Shown: in pieces, positions 1-13,909 of the stretch
Layout: each line of letters starts with the position of its first letter
How positions within the stretch are numbered: the first letter of the stretch is position 1
Source: Larimichthys crocea
Lineage: Eukaryota > Chordata > Actinopteri > Sciaenidae
DNA: 64,000 nt
Direction: 5' to 3'
Assembly: GCF_000972845.2 (NCBI RefSeq)
Contig: NC_040027.1
Coordinates: 16,616,410 to 16,680,409, forward strand
Position numbers and translations under genes: made by a program
The notes under the pieces: model-generated
What the model was told of the DNA's origin: nothing
The model's input: only the letters and a program-made list of their open reading frames with translations
Databases searched by the model: none

Positions 1-3000
1 AGGCCTAGGAAAAAAAGATTAGGTAGGAAGAGAGGAAAAGAGAATAAAATGTACTCTGATTACTTAGTGGTGATTTTATTTTGCATTTGAAGACAAAAAA
101 GGATTATAGGACAGACATAGCAAAGCAATCTATCCAGCCTGGGAGGGCTCTGCCTGTGCTTGGCCATCTCTGACATCCTGAGTCCCTGTGAGCCCAGGGG
201 GACTATTTGGAGCCACAACAGGCCTGAGGGAGGGCTCGGCCACAGGTGGTGTCCAGCAGCTGCTATGAGTCTGTATACACAAACACACACACACACAGCC
301 TGCACTAATGCACATTCTCTGAGCACACACACATGCCATCAAACAGCATGTATAAAGTGTGTAGAGTGCATGCCGATATAATTGTGTAAAAGGGAGATTC
401 ATAGATAGAACAACAGGTATGCAAATGCATGGAACGGCATGCAGATAGTGCAGTTATAGTGCTTTTAATATAGGATTCATCCATATATACTGACAGACAC
501 ACCCAAACACACGCACGCTCCACAAAGATAATCCACCGCTGAGCCAAATGATGCATACCGTACACACACGCTTACATCAGGCTATTGTTTGAAATATTCT
601 ACCCGCATCTGGTCTGCACACATGGCAGCACAAAATCTGTCTGCCGCTCAGAACCAAAGAGAAAAAAAATGATTCCCTCATGACACAATGATATAAACAC
701 ACAAACATATGAGAGCACCACACATAAGTCAGATCAACCACAAGCATCGCACACATACACACACATACAAACCCAAACATGAAAAAGAAAAAGGAAAAAA
801 AAGCACCTCTCCTCTCTCTTAAGAAAAAAAAAACGTGTGCAGTATGTTCATGTGCACCCATTCTCACACCCACACAGATTCCTGTAAGTAAACTGTGCTG
901 CTGTCCATCTTTCAGCTGTAATGCTAGACACACACCCCAAAGAGGGAAAACCCACAACTTTACAATTTTACTGGCTGGAATTGACTCGATTTCTGGGTTA
1001 TGACAGTCTACGCCGCAACAGCCAGAGCGTCTTTCTATCTGGCAATTTTAGTTTTGATCAAAGGTCGAGCCCACATGTGCTGAATTTTGCTCATTTTTCG
1101 CCAAAACGATAAATTTCAACACTGATTTAATTACATACAGATACATTTCCAAATGGGGAGTACAGTATATACAGTGTATTGCAAATGTAAGTATGTTGAA
1201 ATGTGGAGCGGTTGAGTAGTCAGACATTCCTTTTTTCCTCGAGCATAAGCAAAATTCCTTCTGTTATGTAAGCCAGAACAACAAGCTCTAATAAAAATGG
1301 TAAACACTCACTAACTTTCCTAGCAAGACTACCTAGATGAACAACGCTGGCAATTTATCCCGGATTCCAGAGCAATGAGGCAACAAATTAAAACAGGCAT
1401 TAGTGGTGAATTTGAGCTCTCTGACGGAGTAACAAGACACATGACTGACAGCAACGTTATGCAAACCCACCCACAATTGTCCCTTTCATTGGTCCCACGA
1501 TTCAGACTTGTTGCCTTCCAAAAGTGTGACTCAAGGAAAGGGAGAGAGTAAGGTCTCGGTGGGTGGGATCCTTTCAAAAAAAAATAAAAAAAAATCTTGC
1601 AGCAAGAAAACAACCAAGAATTCACATACGACACAACAAAGATGTAGCTGTATAGGAGCTTCCAACCACCTCCACGTGTTTGCTTATTAGCATCTAAGAG
1701 TGTCATGTGTCCTGTCACAGTGATCTTAACAGAATCAGCTCTTGTCTGATGCTCTTTGTTTGCTCTGTGACCACCACCCTGAGACAAAAATGCAGTTGTG
1801 AGCCTCATCAGACCATACCTCCTCACCTCTGTCAGTGAATTGCCTGCTTGCATGCAATGGCATGCGAGGGCACAAAAGGAATTTCTTTCGGCTTATTCTG
1901 GTAATGTCAAGAGGGGCGGAACAACAGAGCGGCACCCAAAGGGGGCTGCCAGCCACAGGTTCACGATCCTCTTCCCAGGTGACAGCTGGGGACCGTGTTG
2001 TTTGTGCAGGTTTTTTTAGATAGAGCGAAGAGGAGTGAGGTGTATGATTGTGTCTAGCCTACCACCAGTCACGACCGACCTCTACCCCCGCTACCTTTCT
2101 CCGATCCCTTGAGCTGACACATTTCATGGCTGCCATAAAGACGAGACACTGCCCTCAATTTCCCATTAAGAGAGACAAAAATAAGGTAGAGGCAGCGAGA
2201 CAGATCATACTTTTATTCCCCAGTGTCTAGGAAAGTGATTATTGTTAGGAGACTTAAAAGAGTACTCCACTGATTTAGCATTGCACAACAGTTTTTAAAT
2301 ATTTTATTAAAAATTATTCAGCAGAGCCAGAGGTGTCCATGCATTCCTCTTCCTTGTCTAAACCTGGTGCCTACATGATTCACAAACTGTTCAGCTATCA
2401 CCTTATGCTATTCTATCTCCGCACATTTTCGTTTTTTTTTAAATATGTAGTCCTCAGGCCCATCGGATGCTGACTCAAGTGACATCATGTGAGGTATTGT
2501 ATCAGATCTTCGCGCAGCTCCCTCTGCAGCCACAAAAGGCTTTATAGGATTCTTTGCAGTAATACTCTCCAAGGCCTGTAAACAGGCTTTAATTAGTAAA
2601 ATCATTGTCATTACTCTTTAATTGCTTTTGTTTTTATTTCTTAATGTGTGTAGAAAAAGTCGAAAGAAGTGGAGTCGAGCAGTGAGAATAGTTGTTCTAA
2701 ACTGGTTGCGTAACCTTGAGAGTGAAGCTGTAATTTATGAGGTGTCAGGAGAAAGATTAACAACCTTTTTTCTATTTATCTCTCTCTCTTTGTTTTGGTT
2801 GCGCCGTCCAGAGTGAGTTAAGATGATGGATTCAGGGTGTGTGAACGTTGTCAGGGATTTTGACTCTACAAGCAAAGAGTAAATAAATGCACTGTGCATT
2901 CGGATCGCTAGATTCAGTAATGCTGATGCATGAAAGTTAGGTGGGTGGTTATTTGTCAATACTACAGGCCTTGTCTTGCCCCTGTGCGTTCTGCTGTTAT

Positions 3001-3351
3001 ACTGTATATCTCTCATCACATGACTGCGCTGGAGGCTAAGAGTGCAGCGAGCATTCATGGGAGGCAGTTTGAAATGATTGTTGTGCTCCTCTAACGTTTG
3101 TATTTGTCTTTCAGGAGGCTTGGGGCGGGGAGAAAGAGAGGGGGGTGTGGGGGCAACTCTAAAATCTGACAAATTGCTGAAAATTGCCTTCACACAGTCA
3201 TTCCTGTTTGGACACACTTGGCACATCTGGTTGTGATCTGGCAACAAAAGCGCCGTGGCGGAGGGCTCAGCTCTCAGAATGGTGCCACATATTATCCCCT
3301 CCTCCTCTTCCTCCTCCTCTCTCCTGGTTTGGTCTGCAAACATACTGAGGT

Positions 3352-3354
<3 letters not shown>

Positions 3355-3397
<43 letters not shown>
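3355..3397. repeat. (TC)n microsatellite, 43 bp
   Basis: Perfect TC dinucleotide run, preceded by an imperfect CCT-rich stretch from about 3299. Ordinary simple sequence with no gene attached. Confidence 0.95.
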
Positions 3398-3400
<3 letters not shown>

Positions 3401-4812
3401 GGGAGCTAGGAGCTGATGGTGTTTGTAGTGATGCTTGGCAGTAGTCCCGCCAGAGCATTCCTGAGCTCCTCTCCGACTTTAAGGGTATCAGTGGGTTGTA
3501 ATTGAGGCGTCTGCAAAGATGAATGCAGTGCTGTGACACTGCAAGCAGCACATCTTTTCAAAGGGGAAAGCTGCTCACAATCTGGCAACTTTAAACACAG
3601 TCAATAAAAAGATCCTAGAGATAAATTCTTTGTGTTTGGCACGATGTAGCACAAGCGCCTCCACACGCACACACACGCACATGATTAGTAGTTCAAAAGT
3701 GGAGCATCACAATCTGCAAAGATCTTTTTTGTCGGTATGTGACTGATCACAGTGTGTGGTGCAGCAGCATCACGCAGCAGTGTCTTATAAATCCTCACCT
3801 CATTGTTTTACTGTAGCCCTTACTAATCTCTGCGCTCTGGACAACATCTGCTGAGATGACTGCGTGTTTTCCATGTTAGTGCTGCTCATGTTATAATGTC
3901 TCCATGGAAAAACACATGACATGAATAAGAAGTAAGCTGCTCCACTGACTCAAGCTGCTCTGGAAAAAGATGCCAAGCACAACTTTCAAAAGGCTTTAAA
4001 CAATATTTGACGTATTTTTGTCTTTAGTTTTGCATCATGCAGCTACAAAGATGTTATTCTCAGCCTGCAAAAAACATTTCAGTTTTTTTTTCTTTCAACT
4101 AAAAATAAGCTTGAGCTTATGCGAAAATGGATCGCAGATTCGTATGCACTGTATATACTTCTGTAACATATGTGTCAAATAAACATGCATTGGATTGTGA
4201 AGTAGAGGAGAGGTCATGGGTAAATACTTGCAGTATTGTCAATCCTGCAGCTGTGTAGCTGGGAGAGAAAAACTGAGTGCACAGCTGCAGACTGAGGCCT
4301 CAGCTTCTCAAATTGCTTCTGCCTCAGTTTCCTGCCCTCTTTACCGACCAGGCCAAACCAGGCCCTTATTAGACCCACCCCCACCTTAATAATCCATGAT
4401 GTCACCTCAACATCACTTTTTTGTTTTTCTTGATTTTTTTTTCTTTCCATCCCTACCGCTGGTGCCACCCCCATTGTTTTTTAAATATTAACAGGTGTTG
4501 CAGCGGAGGAGGAGGAGTAGGATTCCGTTCAGCTAAGGTTCTTCTGTTCCCGTCCGTCCGTCTATCTGTCCATCTACCGCTATCACCACATCTGCTTCAG
4601 TTTTGACTTCCCCTGGTTTGTTTGTCCATCTGTATTTGTGTTTCTCCCCCCCTCCTTTTCCTCTGTCCCCCCTTTTCAGTGGAGGGAGGCTGAGGAATGA
4701 TCAGTCAGGCTTTGATGCCGCTGGCCCCTGCCCTGGTTTTCCACAGCACATGAGCCCAGGCAATTACAAAAGCGCTCCTAGCCGACTGCTATTACTCTGT
4801 AATGCTCCTGTC

Positions 4813-4877
4813 TGGAGCAGGAGGAAGAGGAGGAGGAGACGGAGAAGCAGGACAAAGAGGAGGAGAAGAAGCAGGAA
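4813..4877. repeat. Purine-rich GGA/GAA imperfect repeat
   Basis: About 65 bases that are almost entirely A and G on the plus strand, built from GGA, GAA and AGG triplets. It forces an Arg-rich open frame on this strand that should not be taken for a protein. Confidence 0.8.
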
Positions 4878-6590
4878 GGCCAATGTTTAATTTGATATTA
4901 AACAGGATCCACACAAAATAAGTTTACCTGTAACACTGTGATTGGCAGCTCTCTCACTCAACCGCTCTTCCTGGACTGAGGAAAGGAGGAAAAAAGTATA
5001 CAGTGGACGTCTGGTTGCTGTAGCACACATGTGGTAGACAGGAAGTACTCGGATATGGGGGGAGTGAGAAGGGTAGAGCAGGAAAGATGATGGCCCCTTT
5101 ATCCCCAGCAATCATTAGACAAGACTCTCCAGAGGAAGTCAAAGATCACCATCCCATATGATCTATACTTCCCGTCTTCCCAGAATATAGGACGGGTGTT
5201 TTTTAAAAATATTCAGTATGCGTGGAAAACAGTCCACAGCTGGTTAAAACCTGCCATTCAATGTATATAATGGTCTGTCTGTGCACCAGCAATTACAAAT
5301 AAATCATGTGAATCATCTCTTTGGTTAGGGACAATTATACTCTGCGCTGACAAAGTGACGGCATCTGCCAGGAATAATGAACAGAAAAGCAAGATAAACC
5401 AACAGAAGAGCAAACTTTAAATTAAAATACCATTTTATTTTGTGGAGGGTGAAGAGAAAATAAGGCAGTGAGTTGTTCTACCTTGAATCTACCATATATC
5501 ACTGATTGAAGGGTACTTTACTGGAACATCATTAGTTTATGCTGTCTGTATAAAAAAGAGAGAGGTTTTGGCTTTTCCAGCCAAAAGTCTGATAGTTCTC
5601 TTGCAAAGCAAAATAAATTCTGAACCATGGATGGATGATGATCTTGGCACATTTCACTGTAAGTTATGGAATATAAAATCTGATCTCGTTCTGCTTCCAG
5701 AACTAAGAATGAGTTGCAGCTATAAGAGCTGGCAGCACTGGAGATGTTTACTTGCCTGGAGAGTAGGAAAATAATTGCTTGTTCAGCATTTCATGTTCTA
5801 CTCCTGCTAGCCAATTTTGAAAATAAAAACTTCTCTTTTCTCAGTGAGGCTAGGTAGGTATTGGAAAGTTATCATATTACTGTCATATTATACTGAATAC
5901 ATTCTTTCTTTGTAATGGATTAGTTTTAATTCCAGAGTTTGAATCAGGACAATGGTTAATCCCCAACATAAGTCGTCTACAGGAACGTTAGCTTTTCTGA
6001 CATCCAAGTTTAACTTCTGATTCCAAATCAGCGAGCGGGTGTCCTCTCCTCACCCCATCCTCTGCTCCTGCTTCACCTGCAGTACACTGTAACAGCTCGA
6101 GGATGTGTTTGATTTGTTAAACGTCCCGCTGAAAGAGCCTGTCCTTTCACCCAAGGCCACCGCTGTCGTTGTGACTGACTGCAGCTGACTGACGGCTTTG
6201 ATACCGAAGCCAATTTGGCACCATGTTGGGTGATGAATGTACGATTGTGTGAGGAGAGGGATTACACTGTTTGCTATTGTCAAAAAAATACCCCACAAAA
6301 GTTAATAGAATTAAAGACAACAATAATATTAATCTTTCACATACGGAAAATCTGATTATATCGTGTTTTATAAACGAGTCCTGTTGGTAGCCAAAGTGCA
6401 TAGCCAATGGCTTAATCCCTCTAAATTTTCCAAATCAATTCCAAAAGAGCACACACATATTAGAAACAATAGAAAAGCTGTTCTTAAGACTGCAGATAAC
6501 CCAGCCACCCCCACCCGGCCCAGCTCTATCACACTCCGCCTCACACCTGCTGTGTGCCGTGAGAGGACGGAACAACTGGAGGCATAGACA

Positions 6591-6597
6591 GTGTGTT

Positions 6598-6627
<30 letters not shown>
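6591..6627. repeat. (GT)n microsatellite, interrupted
   Basis: GT run broken by two TTT triplets, ending in a pure block of about 19 bases. Confidence 0.9.
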
Positions 6628-6629
<2 letters not shown>

Positions 6630-9600
6630 GAAAAGAGCACAACTGGGCATGCAAGCTCTTGTGTGAATGTGTGTGTTTACGTGCGCACGGTCCTATAAGA
6701 ATGCATCAGTGCTTATGGCACAAGGCACGGCCTCAGCTCGATTTAACTCCCCGCTGAATGCCACCGTGACGCCAGTCAGACTTTGTGTGGCCGCATACTT
6801 CCAGTGAAGAAGATATGGAAAAAATCTGTGGACCAGTAAGTCTTGGAGATTACATGGCTCCTCTCAGCTCTGGCCTCAATAATGCCTCAAATCCAACGGT
6901 GCCATGTCACTGCAATTTGGAGCTTTTGTCTTTCAAAAAAAAAAAGAGTGAATCTCCATCCCATCCTACCATCATACCTCTTGATGGGGCTGTCCATGAG
7001 CTTGTGTGCGTGTGTGTGCCTAAGAGATACCCGGTGTGTGCGTGTGTGTGTACGTAAAAGAGAGGACAGGAATGAGAGAAGGGATTACATGTAGAAATAG
7101 AAATGGATCAACTGAAACACAACATTGGCTTGATTTTTTAATTGCCTCTCGGCTGCAATGAATGGCTGATGCAGCTGTCTGCGTGAACAGCTGCTTGCCT
7201 GAAAAAATTGGACAGAACAAACTCTGGGAGGGAGGAAAGAACAATGCGGGATGAATCATGTGCAGCCTATGAGGTATTTTGCAATTTCACAACTTTGAAA
7301 AATGCATGCAGGATTAAGAATCACTTTTATTGGAAATTCACATCTGCTCCGAGGCGCATTTCCCAGGGAGCTTGCAAAGATGCATTTTCTATGCTGTCTG
7401 GGCAAGACAGAAACAGTATGGTGTATTACTGCATAAAGTAAACTAAAGCAGACAATGTTTTTTTTTTTTTTTGGTTTGTTTTTTCGTCTTTCAGCTTTGT
7501 TAATGTGGAATATTTAACTTTACAAGTTGCAATTTACCACTGTGGAAGAACCAGGGGGTCTGAAAGATTTGATGAAGCAGTCTGTATGGATTTCCTGCAG
7601 AATATTTGTCAGACTTGAATTAAGTACTGTTGTTTTTCTCTCTCTCCCTCCCTAAGCCTGAGGCCTTGTGGCTGACTACTCCACATCTATAAATCACCGG
7701 GAACGCATGCTTATATCCCGGAGCGAGCACGCTGAGTCAGTCTGGCAAGGTTAATCACATTCACATCTCCTCGGCCTGTTTGCAGCAGCCAACTGATAAC
7801 CAAACACACATTACGGGGCATGATCCCTCTTGTTTGCGAATTCTGCTCATATCGTGCTTTAACAGTGACACCACATGAAAGTGCTGGATGAAGGTAAAGC
7901 TGTGGGTCCATAGTGTTTTTGGTGATTGTTACTAAGCATAAACAGCAGTGTCTCGGATGTTTGAACAACGAAAATGAAGTGAAAACACAGAAAGAATTGC
8001 CGCAAATGGAGAGAGATAGATACTGTGATGGTGGGGCTCGGGGTATAGCAGATGAGGATCAACCATAATAACAGAGGTCTCATTCACGTTGCACACATGC
8101 TCAGCTTACACTGGGGCCAATGGTCGGCTGCACTCATATCCATCTGACGGTGTGTTTGATGGACTCCGAGAGAATATGGGAAGCTTTCCAAGTGTGACAC
8201 ATGGTTTTCTATCCTATGAATATCTATGAATAAAAGCAACATAAGTGTAGTATAAGTGTGGGTGTGTTTGCAAGTGTTTCTGAATATGCACGCATGTGAT
8301 TGCGCTTCAATCTTTTTTCCATTCGACGCTTTTTTTCCCCCTCTCTCTTCTCTTCACAGAAGTGCCCTACCCAGATATGTGGGAATTAGGCCACATCGCT
8401 CACTACCATCCTACTCTAATCAAAGTGCCGATTCTTGAAACAGACAGCTGTTGTCATGTGCCTTGATTCCAATGGCTATCTGTCCCTGTAGCTGCCCAAG
8501 TTCTTAGTTGGCCAGCTGAAGTTGTAGGGGGAACGAGGGTTAACCGCGTCTGCCAATTCAAACTCCTGTTAGAGCAGTTCACAATACAGCATATACCACA
8601 AACAAACTGATCTGAGGTAAGTTTCTTTCTTTTTTTCCCTCCTCTCTGGTATTATTCATAAATGCCTGAAGATGCTACTCAAAATTTCAAAGATAACATA
8701 ATGTTTATAGGAACGCTGTTGGACTGGTTTTGAATGTAAATTGTTGTCTTAAGATCTAACAGATAGTAATTCACTAACATACTCGAGGGTCGAATACAGC
8801 CGCTCATCAACACATGCATAGCAGGCGATGGGTTGTTTTGAATGCATCGTCTATAGAGTGTGACATGCATGCATCCAATATAACCATATAAGGATCGGCT
8901 TTTTCTTAAACGTAAATGTGAATGTGAGAAACATCTGCTGAAAGGGAGGGGAAAAAAATGCCGTATCAATTTCCCTGCACTTCATGTGGACTTTTCTCCA
9001 CCTAACAGATCTGTGCTCAGAGTGCACAGCAGTGAGTCAATCATACTTGATTAGTAGAAGCGTTCGCTCTTGCCATGTTTCTCCATGTTTCACTGCCTTA
9101 GACCAACTCGAGCAGGAGGGAACATTCTCCGAATGCCTTCTTGGTTTAAAATTTGGTAGATCAGAATGGCTAAATTTACACACTCATAAGTTATTGTCTC
9201 TCCCATCTATTCCTGGATCAGGGCCGTTGTCTGGGTGGGCCAGGGCAGAAACAATACCAACTGTTGCAGACTAACTGAAGGACACGCTTTATCACAAATG
9301 CATCTGTAGATTAAGTCTCAAGCCGTCAGGTGGTAAAGGGCAAGCGGTCGAGACCAGTTGAGAAAAAGCCACACATCGAGCTAAAGATTTGAGGAGGGAT
9401 TTGAGACATCATTTCCATGATTCCTTGCATGCCATGAATATCTGTTTAAATCTATTGAAATGAAGGACAAAGAAAAGGTTTCCCTAAAATATTAACATTC
9501 ATTTGCATTTAGGTTCTAGCTAGTCTTTTAATTAGATTTGTTTAACATTTAAATTTAAAGTTGAGAAACGCTGTGATTAAAAATATGAAATATTAACCTT

Positions 9601-10728
9601 TGAGCTGGTGGGTACAGATGTAACATTTAAGTTTCCAGGAGCAAAAAGAGTTGTCGTAGGTCATTACAAAGCAATTTGTTGCTTGTTTCCACAATGCATC
9701 ATGGTTCAGATGACTCGAAGCAAGGGAGCGTCGTCATGAAAAGAGAAAGACGAGGCATGTTCAAACAAAGTTATGCATTGGAATCACCTTCACAGGCTGC
9801 TCAGTAACGCCATGCATTGAACTGTTTTTACTACTTGATTTATTTGTTTGGAAAAAAAAAAGACTTGGCCAGGGGGAGAAAAAAAAAAGCAGAAACATAT
9901 CAGAGAATTCAAGATCGGGGAGAGGTTTAACCCTCTAAACACACACATACACACAAACACAGGCAGGGTTTAGGTCAGAGGTCAAATGGCCCTGAACTCT
10001 CTCCCTTTAGGCTGAGGACATCAGAGGTCCCTCTGTGTGCTGCTCTCCATTTATTTTACCCATCATCCCTCATCAGGGCTCGGATGACCCCGCGACCCTG
10101 CAGCTAGGGTTACCTGTCAGTTGACTGTCTATTCAGGAGCATGGGCCTTGACGCTGTGTCAACATTTGTTCTCCGAAGAAGGAGGGAGGTAGAAGAAGGG
10201 AGTTTGGTTCAGGACCAAAGCAACAAACAAAAAAAGAGTTAGAAAGAAAGAATTTCTTTTATGTTGAAATTAATGAATAAAAAATCTACTCTTTCATTGT
10301 TCACACACTCCTAAGTTAAGATTTCAGGCAGGGCAGCACCCTGACTTATTACACACATGACATGCATGTGTGATAATTCCTGTTTACTTAGAGACAAAGA
10401 TCCAAAGGAACACAGTAAACAGATGCCTGCATGGATACCTATTGAGGGGTACCTACAAAAACACTTCAAAAGCCCCCCCTCTGTGTGCTGTCATCTATCA
10501 ATCAGGGTGCCGTAAGTGGGATCCTTGAGAGGAGATGCTATCAGCGCTACCCCGTATACACTCACACCACAGTTTCCCTTATCTCTGCTGAGATAACAGA
10601 TCCCCTCTAACAGCAAGAGGCCTGAACCAGACACACTCGCTTTCTGCATCTCTCTCTCTCTCCATCTCACTCTCAGTCTCAGCTGTGCTATAAGGCCACT
10701 TCATTTCAGACAGGGGCCTTCAGAAAAA

Positions 10729-10754
10729 CACACACACACACACACACACACACA
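10729..10754. repeat. (CA)13 microsatellite
   Basis: Perfect CA dinucleotide run of 26 bases, followed by A-rich sequence. Confidence 0.95.
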
Positions 10755-13169
10755 AAGAAAAAAAAACGGTCAATTTGCTCTGGTTCCTGTTTAAAATTCA
10801 ATAAGTGTGTCTCTTATATTGCAACCGTGTGGTGCTAGCGGAGGCTACAGAGGGCGCGTGCTCCTTCTGATTCCAATCTGTGATGTTATCGGCCTCTAGA
10901 AGAAACATGATACGTGTCTCAGTTGACTAATCTAGATGGGCATGAAATTTAACAAAAATCAGAAGCATGACATATCAACAATTTCCTGCAACTGTAATTT
11001 AAAAACATATATGTCTTTGTCAACATTGCATTTCCGGGAAATTGTTTATATTTATGTTAATATGCAGAGAGAGCAGATGGTTCAGAGCAGCTTCGTGTTT
11101 ACGGGTTAAAACGGTGCAGTACAGACGCATCATGCATTTATGCGTATCAGATTAGATCTGTATATACATTTTCCAGTTTTATGTATGTATAACTCCATTA
11201 CCAACAGGTTTCCAGAGAGTACTGTATGTTGACCATGTTGTGGTGCAGATACAGGAGATGGTCGCAGTTGTTTTTTTCCTTGGTTTGAGGGACAGCGAGC
11301 TGACAAGATGGTCCTGGACTTGCCCTGTTTTCGGGCTTCCACCAGACCGCAGCACGTTGGGCCTAATAACAAAAACAAGCATCCCGGTGTGGAGCTGGTC
11401 CCACAGTGTGAGGACCTTAATGAGGAACATGTGGAGCTGCCCAGACACACAGTCAGAGGAAACCCAATCCCTCACTCCCTCTATTTCTCCCCCTTTTCCT
11501 TCTCCCTTCCCCCCTTTCTCCCATTCTTTCTTACTCGCTCTCTTTCGCTTCACTCTCTACACTTTCTGTCGCTGTCTTTAGTTTTTATACTGTAGCACTG
11601 CTTTCAGGTCATCTGCTCTTGTATATGTCTCTGTCATAAATTATTAATATTTGTCCAAAACTCAAAACATTTTCTTTCTGCAGCCCATAGAAATTGCCTC
11701 TTTCGTCTTTTTTTTTTCCTATTGTACTAGAACAAGTGGTCCACTGTCAGCAGGAAAAATATACCAGCCTTGTTTTTACCTGATATACACCCTTGTAGCG
11801 CACTTACTCTCTCCAACTTGTTTTAGGGCTACTCGCATATACATATTGCTGGGTCATGCAATGCAATACTCTCATAAGGAAACGTGGGAAGAAAGAGGTC
11901 TTTCTCCGCCCATCAAGCCTGACAGGCAGCCTCAGAGTTTCTTTCATGTGCTGAATTCATCCTTACCGTCCACCTGGATCAATTAACTGTTTGCTTCAGT
12001 GGTCATCAGTCCCTCAGCTCATTTAGTAGACAGCAGCTTACTGAGAGAAGCTATGGCTTTGATTTTGTTGTCTTTTATTTTTTGTGTGCACATATTAGGC
12101 ATGCAGATGTTTTGATTTCCTCATCTTGAGCTGGTAAACACTGTGTTTTCTTCCGCAGGAAATGTCATCACTTGCTCCTGAAGACAAACACTCTAACAGG
12201 TGAGACATGTCCTGTAGGAATTTATTTATATACACACACACTGCATATCCACGTCATCGACAGATCTCCCTCTTGCACTCCGTCACAGGCCCTTGTGTCC
12301 AAGTTTTCATAGCGAATACGAAGTGTAACCTGTTTGAGGGGATTTAAAATGTGGCCATAAAGCACGGCCATAAAGCAGATCAACCAACCAAGCCTCCAAA
12401 ATTAGCTGAACAAACAGAGTAAGGTAGAGCCCTCTGGGGGGATAGACTTGGCACACTGGATCCAGTGTGACAGAGGCCCTTCTGGCAGCTCAGAACAATC
12501 CAAACGTTCCACTTGGGTTGAGCTGTCTTCGTTTCCCCCTCCACTATATATATCAGCCCCACATCAACATGGGCCTGTGAAGACCTTTCACAAGACTGAC
12601 AGGCCACCTGAATCACACAATTGTGTGGCCGGAGGAGCCTGCATGTGTGTAGAAAAACCAGTGATCCAATAACTGTCTGGGTTCACTTCTCTCTCATAAA
12701 GTCAGGGAGGGAGGTGCAGAGGGAGACCCACAGCTACAATGCAGCTGCACCAAAAACACAAACTTTTAATCTAACTCTAGAAATGATGCAACCTTTGTTA
12801 AATTTCTTAACACTAATTTTTTATTCAGCAATCGGTCGGTGCATTAAATATTCCCCATAGCACAAAAAAACCCACAGCGTGTGTCTCGTGCTAAAAGCTG
12901 GTGAGTCTATGTGGCTTGCAGATGGTTCGGCCCTCACAGCAGCTGTGCAAATGAAAGACGGAGTGTCGTTGAAGGAGAGAGAAAGAGGGAGAGAGAGAGA
13001 GAGAGAGATGGAAAGTTGGCCACAAAAGGAAAAGAGTAACTTACAAGTTGCTAACTGAAAATGTAATGGAAAAATGAATAGCACACCAAGATTTGCTGAG
13101 AGAAAATAATTGAGTTAGAGTTATTTTCTGTGCGTGTGACAAAAGTGACAAAAACAAAGAGTGTCTGTG

Positions 13170-13191
13170 TTTTTTTTTTGGGGGGGGGGGG
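13170..13191. repeat. T10-G12 homopolymer pair
   Basis: Ten T followed directly by twelve G. The G run is long for a fish genome and is prone to assembly error; it lies about 700 bases before the RGM start codon. Confidence 0.9.
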
Positions 13192-13688
13192 CAGCCAACA
13201 AAATGACCTCAAATATAAAAAAAAAGGGTGAGCACACAACTATATCCCTCTCTAAAATATTTACTCGATAAACTAAGCAAGCTGTAATCTGTTAGTTTGC
13301 ACACACACAATTGTCAGTCAAACTCTTTATTATTATTCAGGCGCTAAGTCTGGAGTGAGAAAACAACAGGTGGGGGGGAATCCTTCAGCTTAATGCTGAA
13401 AACACACAAACATTTGTCTTCAGGAGGTGGAGGAGGTGGTGGGAGTCCAGGAGGACACAGTTGTCCCTGTTTGGCTTTGTAGTGCAAACTTTAAAAGTTT
13501 TGCAATGTGAGAAAAAGATAGATATAGTTGTAATAGTGTTACAACAGCACCATGTGACTCTCTAATTCTAATCAGGGTAATTATAATCTCACTTCTCCTC
13601 ACAGTAATTGCAGCTACATGTAAATATCAAGCGGTTAGTGAATAATTAGTATTTCATTGGCCAGCAATCACCTCTGCCCCCCTCCTCC

Positions 13689-13689
<1 letters not shown>

Positions 13690-13722
<33 letters not shown>
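13690..13722. repeat. Poly(T) run of 33
   Basis: Thirty-three T residues followed by two shorter T runs, about 190 bases upstream of the RGM start codon. It may be the reverse of a poly(A) tail from an old insertion or simple slippage; no target-site duplication is evident. Confidence 0.9.
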
Positions 13723-13723
<1 letters not shown>

Positions 13724-13734
13724 TTTTTTTTGTT

Positions 13735-13909
13735 TTAGACCCCTCCCTCGTTAAGAGCCGCCCTGAAGACAGGGCCCCCCCCCCCTCCTCTTTTCTTTTT
13801 TTGAATGACAGCGCTTTGGGAAGCGGAGACGATTTTTTGTCTGATTTCCCGCAGCCACCGCGTCGATGCGCAGCAGTCGAGGAACTCCATTCTAAGTGAA
13901 TGGATTGGC
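13735..13909 (+). promoter_or_regulatory. Probable 5' UTR / promoter-proximal region of rgm gene
   Basis: This segment immediately precedes the RGM start codon and has several CpG dinucleotides (for example around 13,830-13,880), unlike most of the flank. I infer that it is 5' UTR or core promoter of the + strand gene. No TATA box or initiator can be assigned with confidence. An out-of-frame upstream ATG at 13,900 opens a 13-codon frame ending at 13,941 that overlaps the main start. Confidence 0.35.

Larger units (their letters stand above)
1..13689. other. Upstream flank of rgm gene, no supported exon
   Basis: I find no exon, RNA gene or intact mobile element in this 13.7 kb. Open frames here, including 206 codons on the minus strand at 2735-3355, have no recognisable domain and run through simple repeats. 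The stretch holds CT, GT, CA and GA microsatellites and poly(T) runs between ordinary single-copy-looking DNA. Segments around 7680-7930, 9950-10140 and 10310-10640 have balanced composition and no repeats, and could be conserved regulatory DNA for the gene that follows, but that cannot be judged without an alignment. Untranslated first exons of the RGM gene could also lie here unseen. Confidence 0.5.

Noticed and set aside
1329..1853. 174-codon open frame on the minus strand
   Set aside because: Passes through A/T homopolymers coding Phe-rich stretches; no family resemblance and no supporting signals.
2735..3355. 206-codon open frame on the minus strand
   Set aside because: Begins beside CT/GAG repeats, no recognisable domain, ordinary codon mix for chance sequence, and no splice-compatible neighbours.
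11179..11595. Overlapping open frames of 95-124 codons on both strands near 11.2-11.6 kb
   Set aside because: Mutual shadows with no recognisable protein; the segment is unique-looking and may be conserved non-coding DNA instead.
13805..13909. In-frame upstream ATG extending the RGM N-terminus by 35 residues
   Set aside because: Weak start context (T at -3, A at +4), and the extension would bury the signal peptide; the 13,910 start has a strong context.
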